A stretch of DNA of 64,000 nt, from NCBI RefSeq assembly GCF_964355755.1, contig NC_092672.1, positions 8,184,001 through 8,248,000 on the forward strand, read 5' to 3'. The position numbers and the translations under genes were made by a program. The stretch comes from Antedon mediterranea. Taxonomy: Eukaryota > Echinodermata > Crinoidea > Comatulida > Antedonidae. Numbering within the stretch: position 1 is the stretch's first letter; the number at the start of each line of letters is the position of its first letter. Under the pieces are notes generated by a model. The model was not told where the DNA came from. It saw nothing but the letters and a program-made list of their open reading frames with translations, and made no database searches. Of this stretch, positions 25,401-34,525 are shown one piece after another.

Positions 25401-28400
25401 GGTGGTGCGGTTTGTATTCCTTGATTGTGGTATGTAGAGTTACATATATTGCTGTTAAAAGGATAATATTGGGCATATATCACTTGGATTTTAGACGGAC
25501 AGCCACATTTCAACTCACATTCTTCGTTTACAGATTTATAACAGAATGTGCATTTTGAAGCTGTAAAAATAACAATGGCAATGTAAGGATAACTTCAATA
25601 GTACTACTGAGAATAATGCTAATGAATAATAATGATGATCAAATATGGTTTAAGAATTGTATTAATTATTAATTAATCTTTACACATTTTGTATTTATTG
25701 GTTAAACCAAATGTTGACACATGTGCTCACTCTAACCAAATTTGTAATTTCTGGTAAATAAAATTAGAGGAGTTCTTGTTATCATTAATTAATCAGTTTG
25801 ATTTTTAAAAAATGAAATGGAATTGTTTTCATCCGTAACTCACCTTCAACGAAGACAGAGAACGAGCATGAAACGGTGTCGTAGCTGCATTCAGTTATAT
25901 TTGCCGTGGCGTTTACAATCGTTTCTCCAATAGGAAACAGTGATCCATTACTGGGTGTATATTTAAATTCACTAGCCTGCTGGGTGGGGTAAACATTCGC
26001 GGGTTCCCATGATACGTGTGCTTGCTGTAGTACATCATCAGCGCATTCAGTAACGTTATCAGGACACGTAGCTAGATGAGATAAGCTAAATATTAGCTTT
26101 TTTAGGTGATTTTTAAAAATTTGTATTATTATTTATATTTGTATAAAATTTTAAATATCGTAAATTATCACAAAGCCTATAATTCGTCAAATTGATAAAA
26201 TAAATTCTTGTTGCGTTTTAATCTTTTTACAGTATCGTGTTGTCCATTTTTTTTACATTGACAACATTGTCCATACTATTTTATTGTGATATATTTTGGA
26301 ATAATTTGTAAAAGAAAAAAATACACTTCTGAGCGACTTAGTATTGTTTTAAGGCTATGTTTGTTCACGGGTTTGTTCCAAGTAATCTCACAAAAGTCAC
26401 ATTTGTGCCGGTAATTAAATCTAAATCAGGGAATATCACTGATAAAGGGAAGTATCGGCCAATAGCTTTGGCATGTGCAACTTCTAGAGTCTGTAATGAT
26501 ACAACATTGTGGTAATTCACTGGACTCCCATGACAACCAGTTTGCCTTCAAATCTGGTCACTCAACCGAATTGTGTATATTTGCTCTTAAACAGATTATC
26601 GAGCATTACAACAATCATGGTAGCCCAGTTTATTGCTGTTTCTTGGACGCTAGCAAAGCCTTTGATAAAGTGAACCACTGGACACTTTTCAAGACCCTAA
26701 TTGACAGGGGTACCCCTTAACCTGTAGTTAAGATACTGAGGTCATGGTATAGGAATCAGGAATTTGTTGTCAGGTGGGGAAGTTCCGTTTCCGATTCTTT
26801 CACTGTTCGTAATGGGGTTCGCCAGGGAGGCGTTATGTCCCCTCTACTTTACAATGTGTACACTGATCCGTTAACTGTTGAACTGACTAAGTCAAAAGAA
26901 GGTTGTGAAATTAACAGTCTTAAACTGAATTGCCTAAGCTTTGCTGATGACTTGGTCCTTTTGGCTCCGTCAGTGACTGGTTTACAAAGCCTAATTGGAC
27001 TCTGTGAAGGTTTTGCTACTGACCATGATATTACTTTTAATGAAACCAAATCCAAATGCTTGCTATTTTGCCCGAAAGTCCGCAACCTCAAAGGTGTTCC
27101 ACATATTACCTTAAATGGGGCACCTCTAATCGTTGAGAATTCCATAACCTATCTTGGTCATGTGATCAGTAATAACCTGAGTGATGAAAGTGACATCAAA
27201 CGTCAATATCGATCTATTTGCATTAGGGCCAACTCTCTAAATAGAAAGTTTGGAAAATGTTCTACTAAGACTAAATGTTATCTATTTAAGAGTTACTGTG
27301 TCAGCATGTACTGTTCAACCTTATGGTGTAGATATAATAAGAGCACTCTGAGATCACTGAAAGTATGTTATAACAATGCCTTACGTTTGCTGCTGAAGCA
27401 GCCTAGACATTGTAGTGCAAGCATGATGTTTGTCTTAAATGACGTCCCATCCTTTGATGAGTTAATTAGAAAATCTGTTTTTAGTTTTAAAAATCGTGTG
27501 AACGCAAGTAGTAATTCCTTGATCATGGCCATTAATCGCCACGTTCTTAATGTGTCAAGAATGCACATACTATGGAATGCTTTGTTGCATTGACTTTATA
27601 TATTTAGGCCTACATATCTTTGTTTTTCTTCTATGAGCTGTTAGATTAAGATTTTTTTTTTTCTCTCTTTTGCTATGGATATTATATTTTGTCACCATGA
27701 TATTCCGAAATAAAAAGATAAATGAAAAAAATGAATAATATCAGTCTTATTTCTAGCTTTCATTTTTTAATTTAATTTTAAAATTTTAAAATATAGAGAT
27801 TCAAATAAAATGCTCTCTTTCGTAAGTCAAGGTTACCTGATGGTTTTATACATTTATATTTAACAATCAGACACTCCTTGTCATCTGTAATATTAGCTTG
27901 AATTTTGCATGTAGACAGACCGTTACACAGTGTTACCACGGTAGAGTTAATTTCACTCTTGTTTGCTTGGTGTTTGGTGGATCCGGCTTGTGCTTCCTGT
28001 CTGTCGCGCTCTGTATATGTATTAGGACTACATATGCTGCTGTCAGAAGAATAGTAGGCATCTATAATGTTGATTTTATACAGACAATCACATTTCACCT
28101 CGCATTCTTCAGATGTATTGAAACAAGATATGTCTTTAGATGAAGCTGTAAAAATGTATGTGAATACTAATGAATACGGTAATAATAATTGAATATGATT
28201 TTTATTTTTATTTTATTTATTTTTTATTTTATTTCATACTCATCCAACAGCGAGTAACCCGCCAATTACAGGATGGATAAACTATTTAATAATTTCACAA
28301 GACAAACATATACACAAGATGCTCTACATAAACAAAGATTATTATTACATTTGACTTATGTCCATAAGGAGTATATACGGCTACCATTTTCTATTGAATT

Positions 28401-28556
28401 GGTTTTTACCAAGATTGTACACATATGACCGCTCAGAAAAATTGTGTTCAATAAATGTTGTTGAAACGAATTACCTGCATATATCGTATTAAATAATCCA
28501 GCGAATAGCATTGCCCACCACCACCAACACTCGGCTCTTCGGCGATCAGTCTGCAT
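13529..28556 (-). CDS. Adhesion GPCR A with three SUEL lectin-HYR pairs, GAIN/GPS and 7TM domain
   Basis: Twenty-one exons (minus): 28556-28475, 28145-27837, 26071-25844, 25560-25273, 24510-24286, 20546-20235, 19741-19517, 18957-18866, 18642-18537, 18238-18137, 17837-17762, 17362-17266, 17050-16959, 16707-16602, 16482-16379, 16070-15965, 15417-15200, 14794-14734, 14394-14291, 13969-13798, 13600-13529. All are GT..AG and in phase, total 3177 nt, 1058 residues. Order: signal peptide (1-27), SUEL-HYR three times (28-556), GAIN region (557-744), GPS (about 745-775), seven membrane segments (about 785-1035), short tail. SUEL domains bind carbohydrate in known families, so this is probably a surface receptor sensing glycans or matrix. 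All lectin/HYR exons are phase 1-1, which permits duplication without frame loss. The cytoplasmic tail is only about 20 residues. The overall domain set resembles latrophilin-type receptors, but HYR is not part of those. Confidence 0.88.
16602..18957 (-). CDS. GPCR A exons 8-14: GAIN region and GPS autoproteolysis site
   Basis: About 224 residues, shorter than a typical full GAIN domain. The last exon reads WSTSGCYVAITDVTVCRC, then NHLTSFAVLMQVTSYE. Known adhesion GPCRs are cut between the L and T of HLT. Four cysteines (including TYVCGF in exon 13) match the GPS disulphides. The predicted tethered agonist starts TSFAVLMQV. The exon 14 donor was set at 16601 (GAG then GTAGTC) because gene B uses the same position. 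The largest introns here are 17363-17761 and 18958-19516, the latter with a hairpin at 19170-19247; otherwise AT-rich. Confidence 0.85.
19170..19247. repeat. Near-perfect hairpin, arms about 32 bp, loop about 11 bp
   Basis: The arm AGTTTCTGCTTAAACGACTT pairs with AAGCCGTTTAAGCAGAAACT, and the stem continues to AAAGTGGA-like ends, in the intron between HYR3 and exon 8 of GPCR A. It could be a small MITE remnant or, less likely, a pre-miRNA-like fold. Confidence 0.6.
19517..19741 (-). CDS. GPCR A exon 7: HYR domain 3
   Basis: 75 residues: TCPDDVTECADDVLQQ, WEPANVYPTQ, NGSLFPVGETIVNATA, CSFSVFVE. It joins the GAIN region at exon 8 (18957). Confidence 0.83.
20235..20546 (-). CDS. GPCR A exon 6: SUEL lectin domain 3
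   Basis: 104 residues: GCTFCQKSGNEECELK, CDCPSKIQVIYAHYYPDN, an acidic loop EPPIDEEEDVTD, CDDLSSCTIPESFPDKF, CLAVKYRCIMPSG. Confidence 0.83.
21053..21985 (+). pseudogene. Plus-strand coding remnant in the TTAA element (acidic N-terminus and C-terminal tail)
   Basis: After MSTRI the frame is shifted by two bases relative to the minus-strand counterpart. In the shifted frame an acidic run (YDLDSSESDFEEETIHYEF, then EIDEDEGDDVMDTQES) is readable to a stop at about 21194. A second block at 21819-21981 follows a TTTCGCAG acceptor and encodes GYVDDLILEVMSIVEGTAED ending in KETAIANHFTRFP. It looks like the two ends of one protein whose middle is lost; the family is not identified. Confidence 0.5.
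22368..22785 (-). pseudogene. P2X7 'ballast'-like zinc-binding domain, frameshifted, in the TTAA element
   Basis: From an AG acceptor at 22786 the minus strand reads CDCGHCQMLPTYRECRCCQE. A frame change with stops follows near 22705-22725. The domain then continues as ITEHPGFTAACLNF, HIAYQQLARWCWGFLGRNLR and VVLPSCAVSCIRAHFP to a stop at 22368. The cysteine pattern, YRQxxRWCWG..LG and VLPSCAVxxIRxxFP are hallmarks of the cytoplasmic ballast domain of the P2X7 receptor, which is also widespread in invertebrate genomes without the channel. No P2X channel part is present here. It belongs to the same strand as the MSTRI frame at 23982. Confidence 0.7.
22819..22850. repeat. Perfect 32-bp palindrome
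   Basis: The half-site AATATTGTAGCGCTCT is followed immediately by its exact complement. It lies inside the TTAA element just upstream of the P2X7-like exon. A further GCGCTATA half-motif occurs at about 22873. Confidence 0.9.
23160..23295 (+). repeat. Retroelement-like 3' tail with (AAAC)n
   Basis: GAATGGAAATAAAGAAACAA followed by CAAACAAACAAACAAC resembles the 3' end of a LINE/SINE copy. No coding part is attached. Confidence 0.4.
23752..23982 (-). pseudogene. Minus-strand acidic N-terminal frame of the TTAA element protein
   Basis: ATG at 23982 starts MSTRIAYDFDSSSSEELEEE, followed by ETLIVECETEENEGE. A shifted frame then gives IRPYMYEPDCSSDDSSSSEK to a stop near 23752. In my recollection, invertebrate proteins carrying the P2X7 ballast domain often begin with an acidic stretch and a PYxFEP motif, so this probably belongs with the domain at 22785-22368. 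Confidence 0.55.
24286..24510 (-). CDS. GPCR A exon 5: HYR domain 2
   Basis: 75 residues: TCPDDANECADDVLQQ, NGSLFPIGETIVNATA, CSFSVLVE. The TTAA-flanked transposon ends only about 50 bases beyond the donor of this exon (24285). Confidence 0.82.
25273..25560 (-). CDS. GPCR A exon 4: SUEL lectin domain 2
   Basis: 96 residues: ASKCTFCYKSVNEECELK, CGCPSKIQVIYAQYYP, CDHLSTCQISESFPDAF, LLVQYRCIIPSG. It is close to SUEL3 at nucleotide level, and flanking intron sequence is shared as well, which indicates duplication of the whole SUEL-HYR unit. Confidence 0.82.
25844..26071 (-). CDS. GPCR A exon 3: HYR domain 1
   Basis: 76 residues beginning ATCPDNVTECADD, with WEPANVYP, NGSLFPIGETIVNATA and CSFSVFVE. 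This matches the HYR (hyalin repeat, immunoglobulin-like) pattern. It is one codon (CAG) longer than HYR2 and HYR3. Confidence 0.8.
26340..27730 (+). mobile_element. 5'-truncated non-LTR retrotransposon, reverse transcriptase
   Basis: Readable blocks: VTFVPVIKSKSG and KGKYRPIALA (about 26385-26480), a frame change, then FKSGHSTELCIFALKQI, CCFLDASKAFDKVNHW, an in-frame stop at about 26718, NGVRQGGVMSPLLYNVY, the catalytic FADDLVLLAPS, and a thumb/C-terminal part to a stop at 27593. It is dead. Antisense to GPCR A, in the intron between SUEL1 and HYR1. The 3' end (to about 27730) is AT-rich with AATAAAAAGATAAATG. Confidence 0.88.
27837..28145 (-). CDS. GPCR A exon 2: SUEL/galactose-binding lectin domain 1
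   Basis: The exon (103 residues) begins ASSKDISC. It contains CEVKCDCLYKINIIDAYY, a central serine/glutamine-rich loop, then LCNGLSTCKI and ECLIVKYKC, the classic SUEL cysteine framework. It is the most diverged of the three lectin exons. Confidence 0.8.
28195..28345 (-). repeat. T-rich stretch and possible LINE 3' remnant in GPCR A intron 1
   Basis: A run of TTTTATTTTATTTATT units is followed by CATCCAACAGCGAGTAACCC and GCCAATTACAGGATGG. It looks like a minus-strand retroelement tail. There is no coding sequence. Confidence 0.3.
28475..28556 (-). CDS. GPCR A exon 1: signal peptide
   Basis: ATG at 28556; MQTDRRRAE precedes the hydrophobic stretch CWWWWAMLFAGLFNTIYA, and the exon ends in phase 1 before GTAATT. 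Four tryptophans in a row are unusual for a signal sequence. I chose this ATG because no upstream in-frame exon is evident and the phase fits the SUEL1 exon. Confidence 0.7.
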
Positions 28557-30395
28557 TATTTCATCATACCTGAATGCAATTCGTAAGAAGCATTTCTGAA
28601 TATTAAAAGAAGATTTCTGCGAACCGTCAGTTATAGTATAATGCAATCAAATATAAAATGTAGACAAAACAGAAAAGTTTTAATAACTCGTCAATAAAGT
28701 CAATATTATGTTTAACTCTAACTTAAGGACATGGACATTAAAGTCAAATGTAATAATAATCTCCTTGAGATTCATAATAATTGCATAATGTTTATAGGTC
28801 TAGGCGTAGCAATTCTCAACAACAAACAAACCTCACATATTAAAATATAGTTTATTAATAACTTTTTACAATATTTATTCAACATTTGCGCTTTGGAACC
28901 ATATGCTACATGGCGAAAGCCACATATAACCAAATGTATGTCAAGTATATTTGAAAATAATTAACTAGGTTATTTCATCAAAACAACTACGGTAATAAGT
29001 ACCTACGTCATATACACACTTCAAATTCAACTTTCATTCAAAAGACAGAAATATTAGAAACGATTTGTGATTACTAACTTCTATAGGCCTAAATATGTTT
29101 TCTCGATGAGCAAACTGAGAAGTATGTATCGTCTAGGCTACTAATCAGCGCAGAAAACTTCTCAACTTTTTCACAAAAAAAATAGATTTTGTTCCACCTG
29201 CCTTTGACCCAATTGACAACTGACTTTAATCACAAAAGACTTTTTATGAAAAGTAATTGTTTAACCAAGTTAATCTAACAACAGGATGCTGATCGCCTGA
29301 AATCAAAGTGTTTATCTGTGGCTGCGATGCGATCAGTTTCACGCCCCTTAACAACAGACACCGCGCGCCGCGGCGATTATTTGCATAGTACAATACTGTT
29401 GATATTTGCCGCAGCCATACATACGATCAAAGGACTGTTACAAGTTCCTATTTTTTGGCAAGACGAGCTCAGTGTCCTGTTGTTAGATTGCCTTGATTAA
29501 ACATTACTTCCAATCATACAATTGAAAGAGTATCATTTGGAGTATGACACTACAGAGTACAAACTTCGCTTATACTAAAATACAAACCATTTTCATTTGA
29601 AGTTTCTTTATTCATTATAGAGAAATACAACTACAGAAATATGAATTAAAATCATAAATCGTATTACTATTGCACAACAATACATCAAATGTTGTCGTCA
29701 TACATTACTAGAAAATATTTGGGAAAGTTTTACAAGTTTTTTGTATAAACCTAGTAATAACTAAGTTAGAATAAAACATTACATGTATTGAATGAAACGA
29801 AAAACAGACCCACAGAAATACGTTAATCGTCTTCTGAGGGGATAAACAATAGGTATTACTTACCAGACCTTACGTCGGTGTTAGTCTGCAACGACTTCTA
29901 GGAGTCAAGTTAGTAGAAATTCATCTTTAAGCCTGTTTTAGACGAATTTATTCGCACGAATCAAAAACGTTGACTAATTCCAATGCCATTAATATTTTAC
30001 CTACTTGTTGTGACGTGGAGAAATTATTCAACCAATCAGAACTCATAAATGTATGATTTGAATATATAAGTGTGAGAGCGAACCACAAACAAATAATACG
30101 TCGTGTAGCAATGTATCTTTTAATGTTATGATATTACAATACATATCTTAGAGGTGTAAATATTAAACAAGAACTTATGAGGTGCACTGTGCAGCATTTT
30201 ACGCTAAATTGGAGAAAGCTATGTGACTGCTATTTTGTTGTCTGTTTTTTTTTATTTTATATTAATTAAATAGAAAATGTTTTCTGCTCTTAAGAGTTCT
30301 GTTCATTTCAGCCAGAAGTAAATGCAAAGTAAAAAATAATCAGTATTATAAACAACTACATTCTGCAATAATTTATGGCGTCGTTTATTCTTCTT
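28557..30395. other. Intergenic region: upstream of GPCR A, downstream of GPCR B
   Basis: No exon is supported. TTTATT at 30384-30389 (AATAAA on minus) lies 7 bases past the GPCR B stop and is a strong poly(A) candidate. The promoter of GPCR A must lie in 28557 onward; no TATA box stands out. Confidence 0.55.
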
Positions 30396-33300
30396 TTACG
30401 TGCGACTGGTTTGTGTATTTGCAACTGTGTGTACTTGACCTTTTCTCCGATTCTTCCAATGTGTTTGAACCTGAAAATCACAAACCAAATCTTAACTTTA
30501 ATTACTAAATGAAAGAAATGATCGTGAAACAAAATTGGAATGAGATTCATTGGGGTTAAATTATAAAGAGTAAAATAGGAAAAAAATAAAAAAAATTCCG
30601 TACGAAATGTATTCCTCTTTTTGTAGCTTTTATGAGTGCAATAATGTAATTTTTGTTAGACTGCTTAATGGTATAATTAATGTCTGATTTCAAATTGCGT
30701 TTGGTATCTTCAATTTATTTATAACGTACTAAAGTTACGGGAGATCGGAACAATCATCTGATTTTCATAAGGTGTGTCATGTCTACAACAAGACTGCGTG
30801 ACCGGTACATATCCCACGCAAGAATAATCAACAATATCATACACAAACACAAATGAGTGAATTTTACATGACACATCACTTTACCTCGTTGTCCAACAAA
30901 CAGTAGACAATGAATATAAACACGCCTTGAAACGAGTTCAATATCACAAACAAATACTGCATGAAGAGGGATTCCCCATTTACAGAAAGTGGTCCAAAAA
31001 TCCACGTGACACCCAGAATAGGGACTAGAAATACAGCGCCCTTCACTGACTTTCTAAACGAAAATAAGAAATTAATTTTCTTTTAAAGTGAAAGTAGAAA
31101 TGCATTATTAACCCTGGCTAACTTATTATTAGTTACGATACTTTTCTAACTGAAGAATTTAACATTTTAAGTATCGGGGTTTTTTTTTAAGTAAAAGGCT
31201 TTTTCCAAGTTAACACTAAACAACATTAAGTTTAGTTTACTTATAAAGCAAGCTGATGAATTAAGGGGGTGAAGAGCATGTGATCCTCAAACGAACAACA
31301 TGTAGTAGCTCGGATTTTACAAACAAAAGTTAGGTAGATAACATTTTTAAGACTGATAATAATTGTAATTTGTACGTGCACATAGACGCTCTATGCCTGA
31401 TTATTATTTTGTTCGGCAATGTGCACCGCTTGCTCTAAATCTGACATTTTAAATTGCCAGTAAATCGTCTTAGATATAGAGGGCTGAATGACGTTACCTC
31501 AGCTGCCTGTGATCCTCTGTTTCACTTCTCCCCATTCTTAAATTTGTTCCAGCTCGTTGATAAATAATGCGAACCATCATAACCAGAATCACCATGCTAA
31601 ACTTTAAATCAAGTTATAACTATTATTTTGTAGAGGTCAGCATCTTTCTGAAGCTGTCTAAACTATCAAAATACACAAAAAAATGTGATGCGCCCATATA
31701 TGGACATAATGATGTCATATCACTACCATATTTGGGAACATCGCACTTTATTTTCTAGTTTGATAGTGTTGACAGAGCTTTAGGCAAAAGCACATTTATA
31801 TCAGAGGGGTTGAGAGGTGCGCGTCATCATTTTGTGTTTTTATTCAAATTAATTGAATATTGAACTATTATATTAAGAAAAAATAAGAAGCTTTTTTACA
31901 GAGTAGTTGATTCTTTAGGCAACAAGCCTGCAATTTATTGAACTAGATTTGTTATTCCAACGTTCATAAAATGCTGGTATTTGTCAGTGTAAGATAATTT
32001 TCCTTGTACAGTATAGACCTATATAGAATATACTGTGCAGATTTATAAAAATGAAATTCACTTGTGAGTCAAATGAAGTATTTGTTAAGTTTTCTGCAAA
32101 AATAGAAAATAAAAATGGTAAAACTTACCAAAATGATTATTGATGCTGGAAAAACTATACACCAATTAGATTGTGTATCCAACCAACAGCTAGGAAAATA
32201 TAAAGTATGTATTTATTGAGAAAGTAAATTCAATGAGAACCTGTTTTGAATCTTGCTTATAAAGGTAGGCCTACAGATCCTTACATCTTGTGACTGATAC
32301 ATTTATACCAATCTAAATGCAATTTACCCATGTAGATTTAACAATGTAATTCGATTTTCTATCAACCTGTTTTTACTTTAGGCCTACTGTTAATAATAAT
32401 TTATGTTACTAATCTTAGTAGGCATTGTTTATCAGAAATAAATTAAACCTAAACAATAAATAGTATTGTTGTTTATACTTACTAATCATTTCCGTATGAG
32501 TCGTATTTGAATATTGCGACTGGTGTGACTAAAATAACTGGCACCAAATAACAGAACAATATATAATTCCTCAGTCTGTTGTGTCGGCTTGGTGTTCGGT
32601 AAATCACCTTGAATGCAAGAAATACAGCTTCACCAAACATCCAAAAAAATATGTTCATCAGAAGAAGGTACAGACACACTGAAGTAACCTTACAGAATAT
32701 CTGAAATAAATGTTGTTTTGATTTGTATCATTAATAGCCATAAATCTGGAAAGTACAAATTATGGCATCATGTAACACAACTGCAAGTACAGGACACAAA
32801 TACAACGAAACGACACACCAAAAGCAGGAAAGTCTAAACTTAATGATTTCTTCCATAGCTAGCTGTCACGACCACCACAAAATTGATTTCTTTCTTTATT
32901 TATCCAAAAATTAAAAACAAACAAAAAAACAAACAAATACATAAATATAACATTATAATTTAAAAAAAAAACCATTTAAATAGTTGGATAAAAAGGAAGA
33001 AGAAAAAGGCAACTTCATGCCTATCTAGCTCAACTTTCTGTATAAATAATATTTCAATTTTATTCAAATCAAACAAATCATATTATGATAAATTCAATTA
33101 CTAATAAATAATAGTATAATAGTAATAATAATTAATAATAGATGTAGATATGTATAAATATATATATATTCTCATTCTCCCAAAAAATACATTTTGATAT
33201 AAAATATAGTGTAAACTAAAACATTTTCTAGTCATTTCTATTTGAAGAGAACCTCGTATCTCAATTACAAGCAATGTGAATACATATTTAAAATTTGACT

Positions 33301-34525
33301 TTTAACGAATTCCCTTATGGAAGAAGTCTTACGTTATGTTATTGCTTATGATGGAAATGTAGCCTTTTTAAAACTAAGCATATATTGAGTAAATAACTAA
33401 TATGGATGAATTAGTTTAGCCTTGATCATGGTAAACAATTTTCACCAGTTATTATTATATTGTTACTATTTACCATTGTGATATTCACATTCATTTATTT
33501 TTTACTCATCCTTTATAATATATTTTCATAGCATAAATGATGGCAAGGATCCTGCATAGAGAAGTTTGTACTTCTGTTTTCGCAGGACCCTTTTACATAA
33601 AAAAAACATAAAACAATAAACACAACATAATAGGTATAAAATAAAACAAAAAATATTTCCTAAATACATTTTAGAGTTGTTCATCATCAAAAGTGATAGT
33701 GTTTTTCTAACATGATTATTTATACATTTATTTTCTTAAAATGAAGATATTCAGTTTATTACTTCCAGTACATATGAATTTTTTCTTTATATATTATAGC
33801 AAGAGTATGAATACATATAATATAAAACAGGCTATGTGTGTACATTGTTTGTAATGATGTAAATAGTCAAGAGATCTGTTGGTTTAACCATGTAAAAATA
33901 ACATATTTCTCCATTGTTTAACATTGATTATCAACTGAATTCAAATAAACTCACCGTGTACTCAATTTTGTCAATGCCGATTAGAAACAATGTATAGAAA
34001 GCAATCATGTTTGCAATCAAGTTCTTATGAATATTGTTCCGAAGAGACTTCCATAAACCTCTAACATAAATACATATTAATGAGATTATTAAAAATTAAA
34101 GTAGAGTAGAGTAAATAACTAATTTCAAAACAAGTAGGCCTACTCATAAATTTGGAATATATATTAATACAAGTAAATATAATACTTCCAATAATATAAG
34201 CTTTATTAAATAAATATAAAACAGTATCAAAACAGTATCGGAACCAATAATATTACCAAAGACAACGTTTATTTACCAAAGACACATTTACTTAACCAAT
34301 AATATTACCAAAGACACTCTGGAGTTTAACACACACAGAGGCGTCAACATCACTAGGTGATGTGAAATGGGTACGAGTACACACAGAAATTGACAAATAA
34401 TCAAAGAATATAAAATCTTACTTAAGTAGAACATATACAGTTTCAGTTATTGTTAGTAGAATTATGGACATGATTAATCCAATTGTAGTAAGAGCGGAAA
34501 GAGCCTCTTCGTGAATAGATTCAGT
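30396..34525 (-). CDS. GPCR B exons 11-17: seven-transmembrane domain and C-tail
   Basis: The exon sizes (104, 106, 218, 61, 104, 169, 75) parallel GPCR A. TM1 is ALTTIGLIMSIILLTIT (identical), with the TM2 region identical over NLIANMIAFYTLFLIGIDK. TM5 is WCIVFPASIIIL with FSMVILVMMVRIIY, TM6 is GAVFLVPILGVTWIFGPL, and TM7 is LFVILNSFQGVFIFIVYCLL. The tail is VQTHWKNRRKGQVHT followed by nine residues. Intron 32701-33954 is AT-rich with a possible retroelement 3' hairpin near 33545-33592. Confidence 0.9.
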
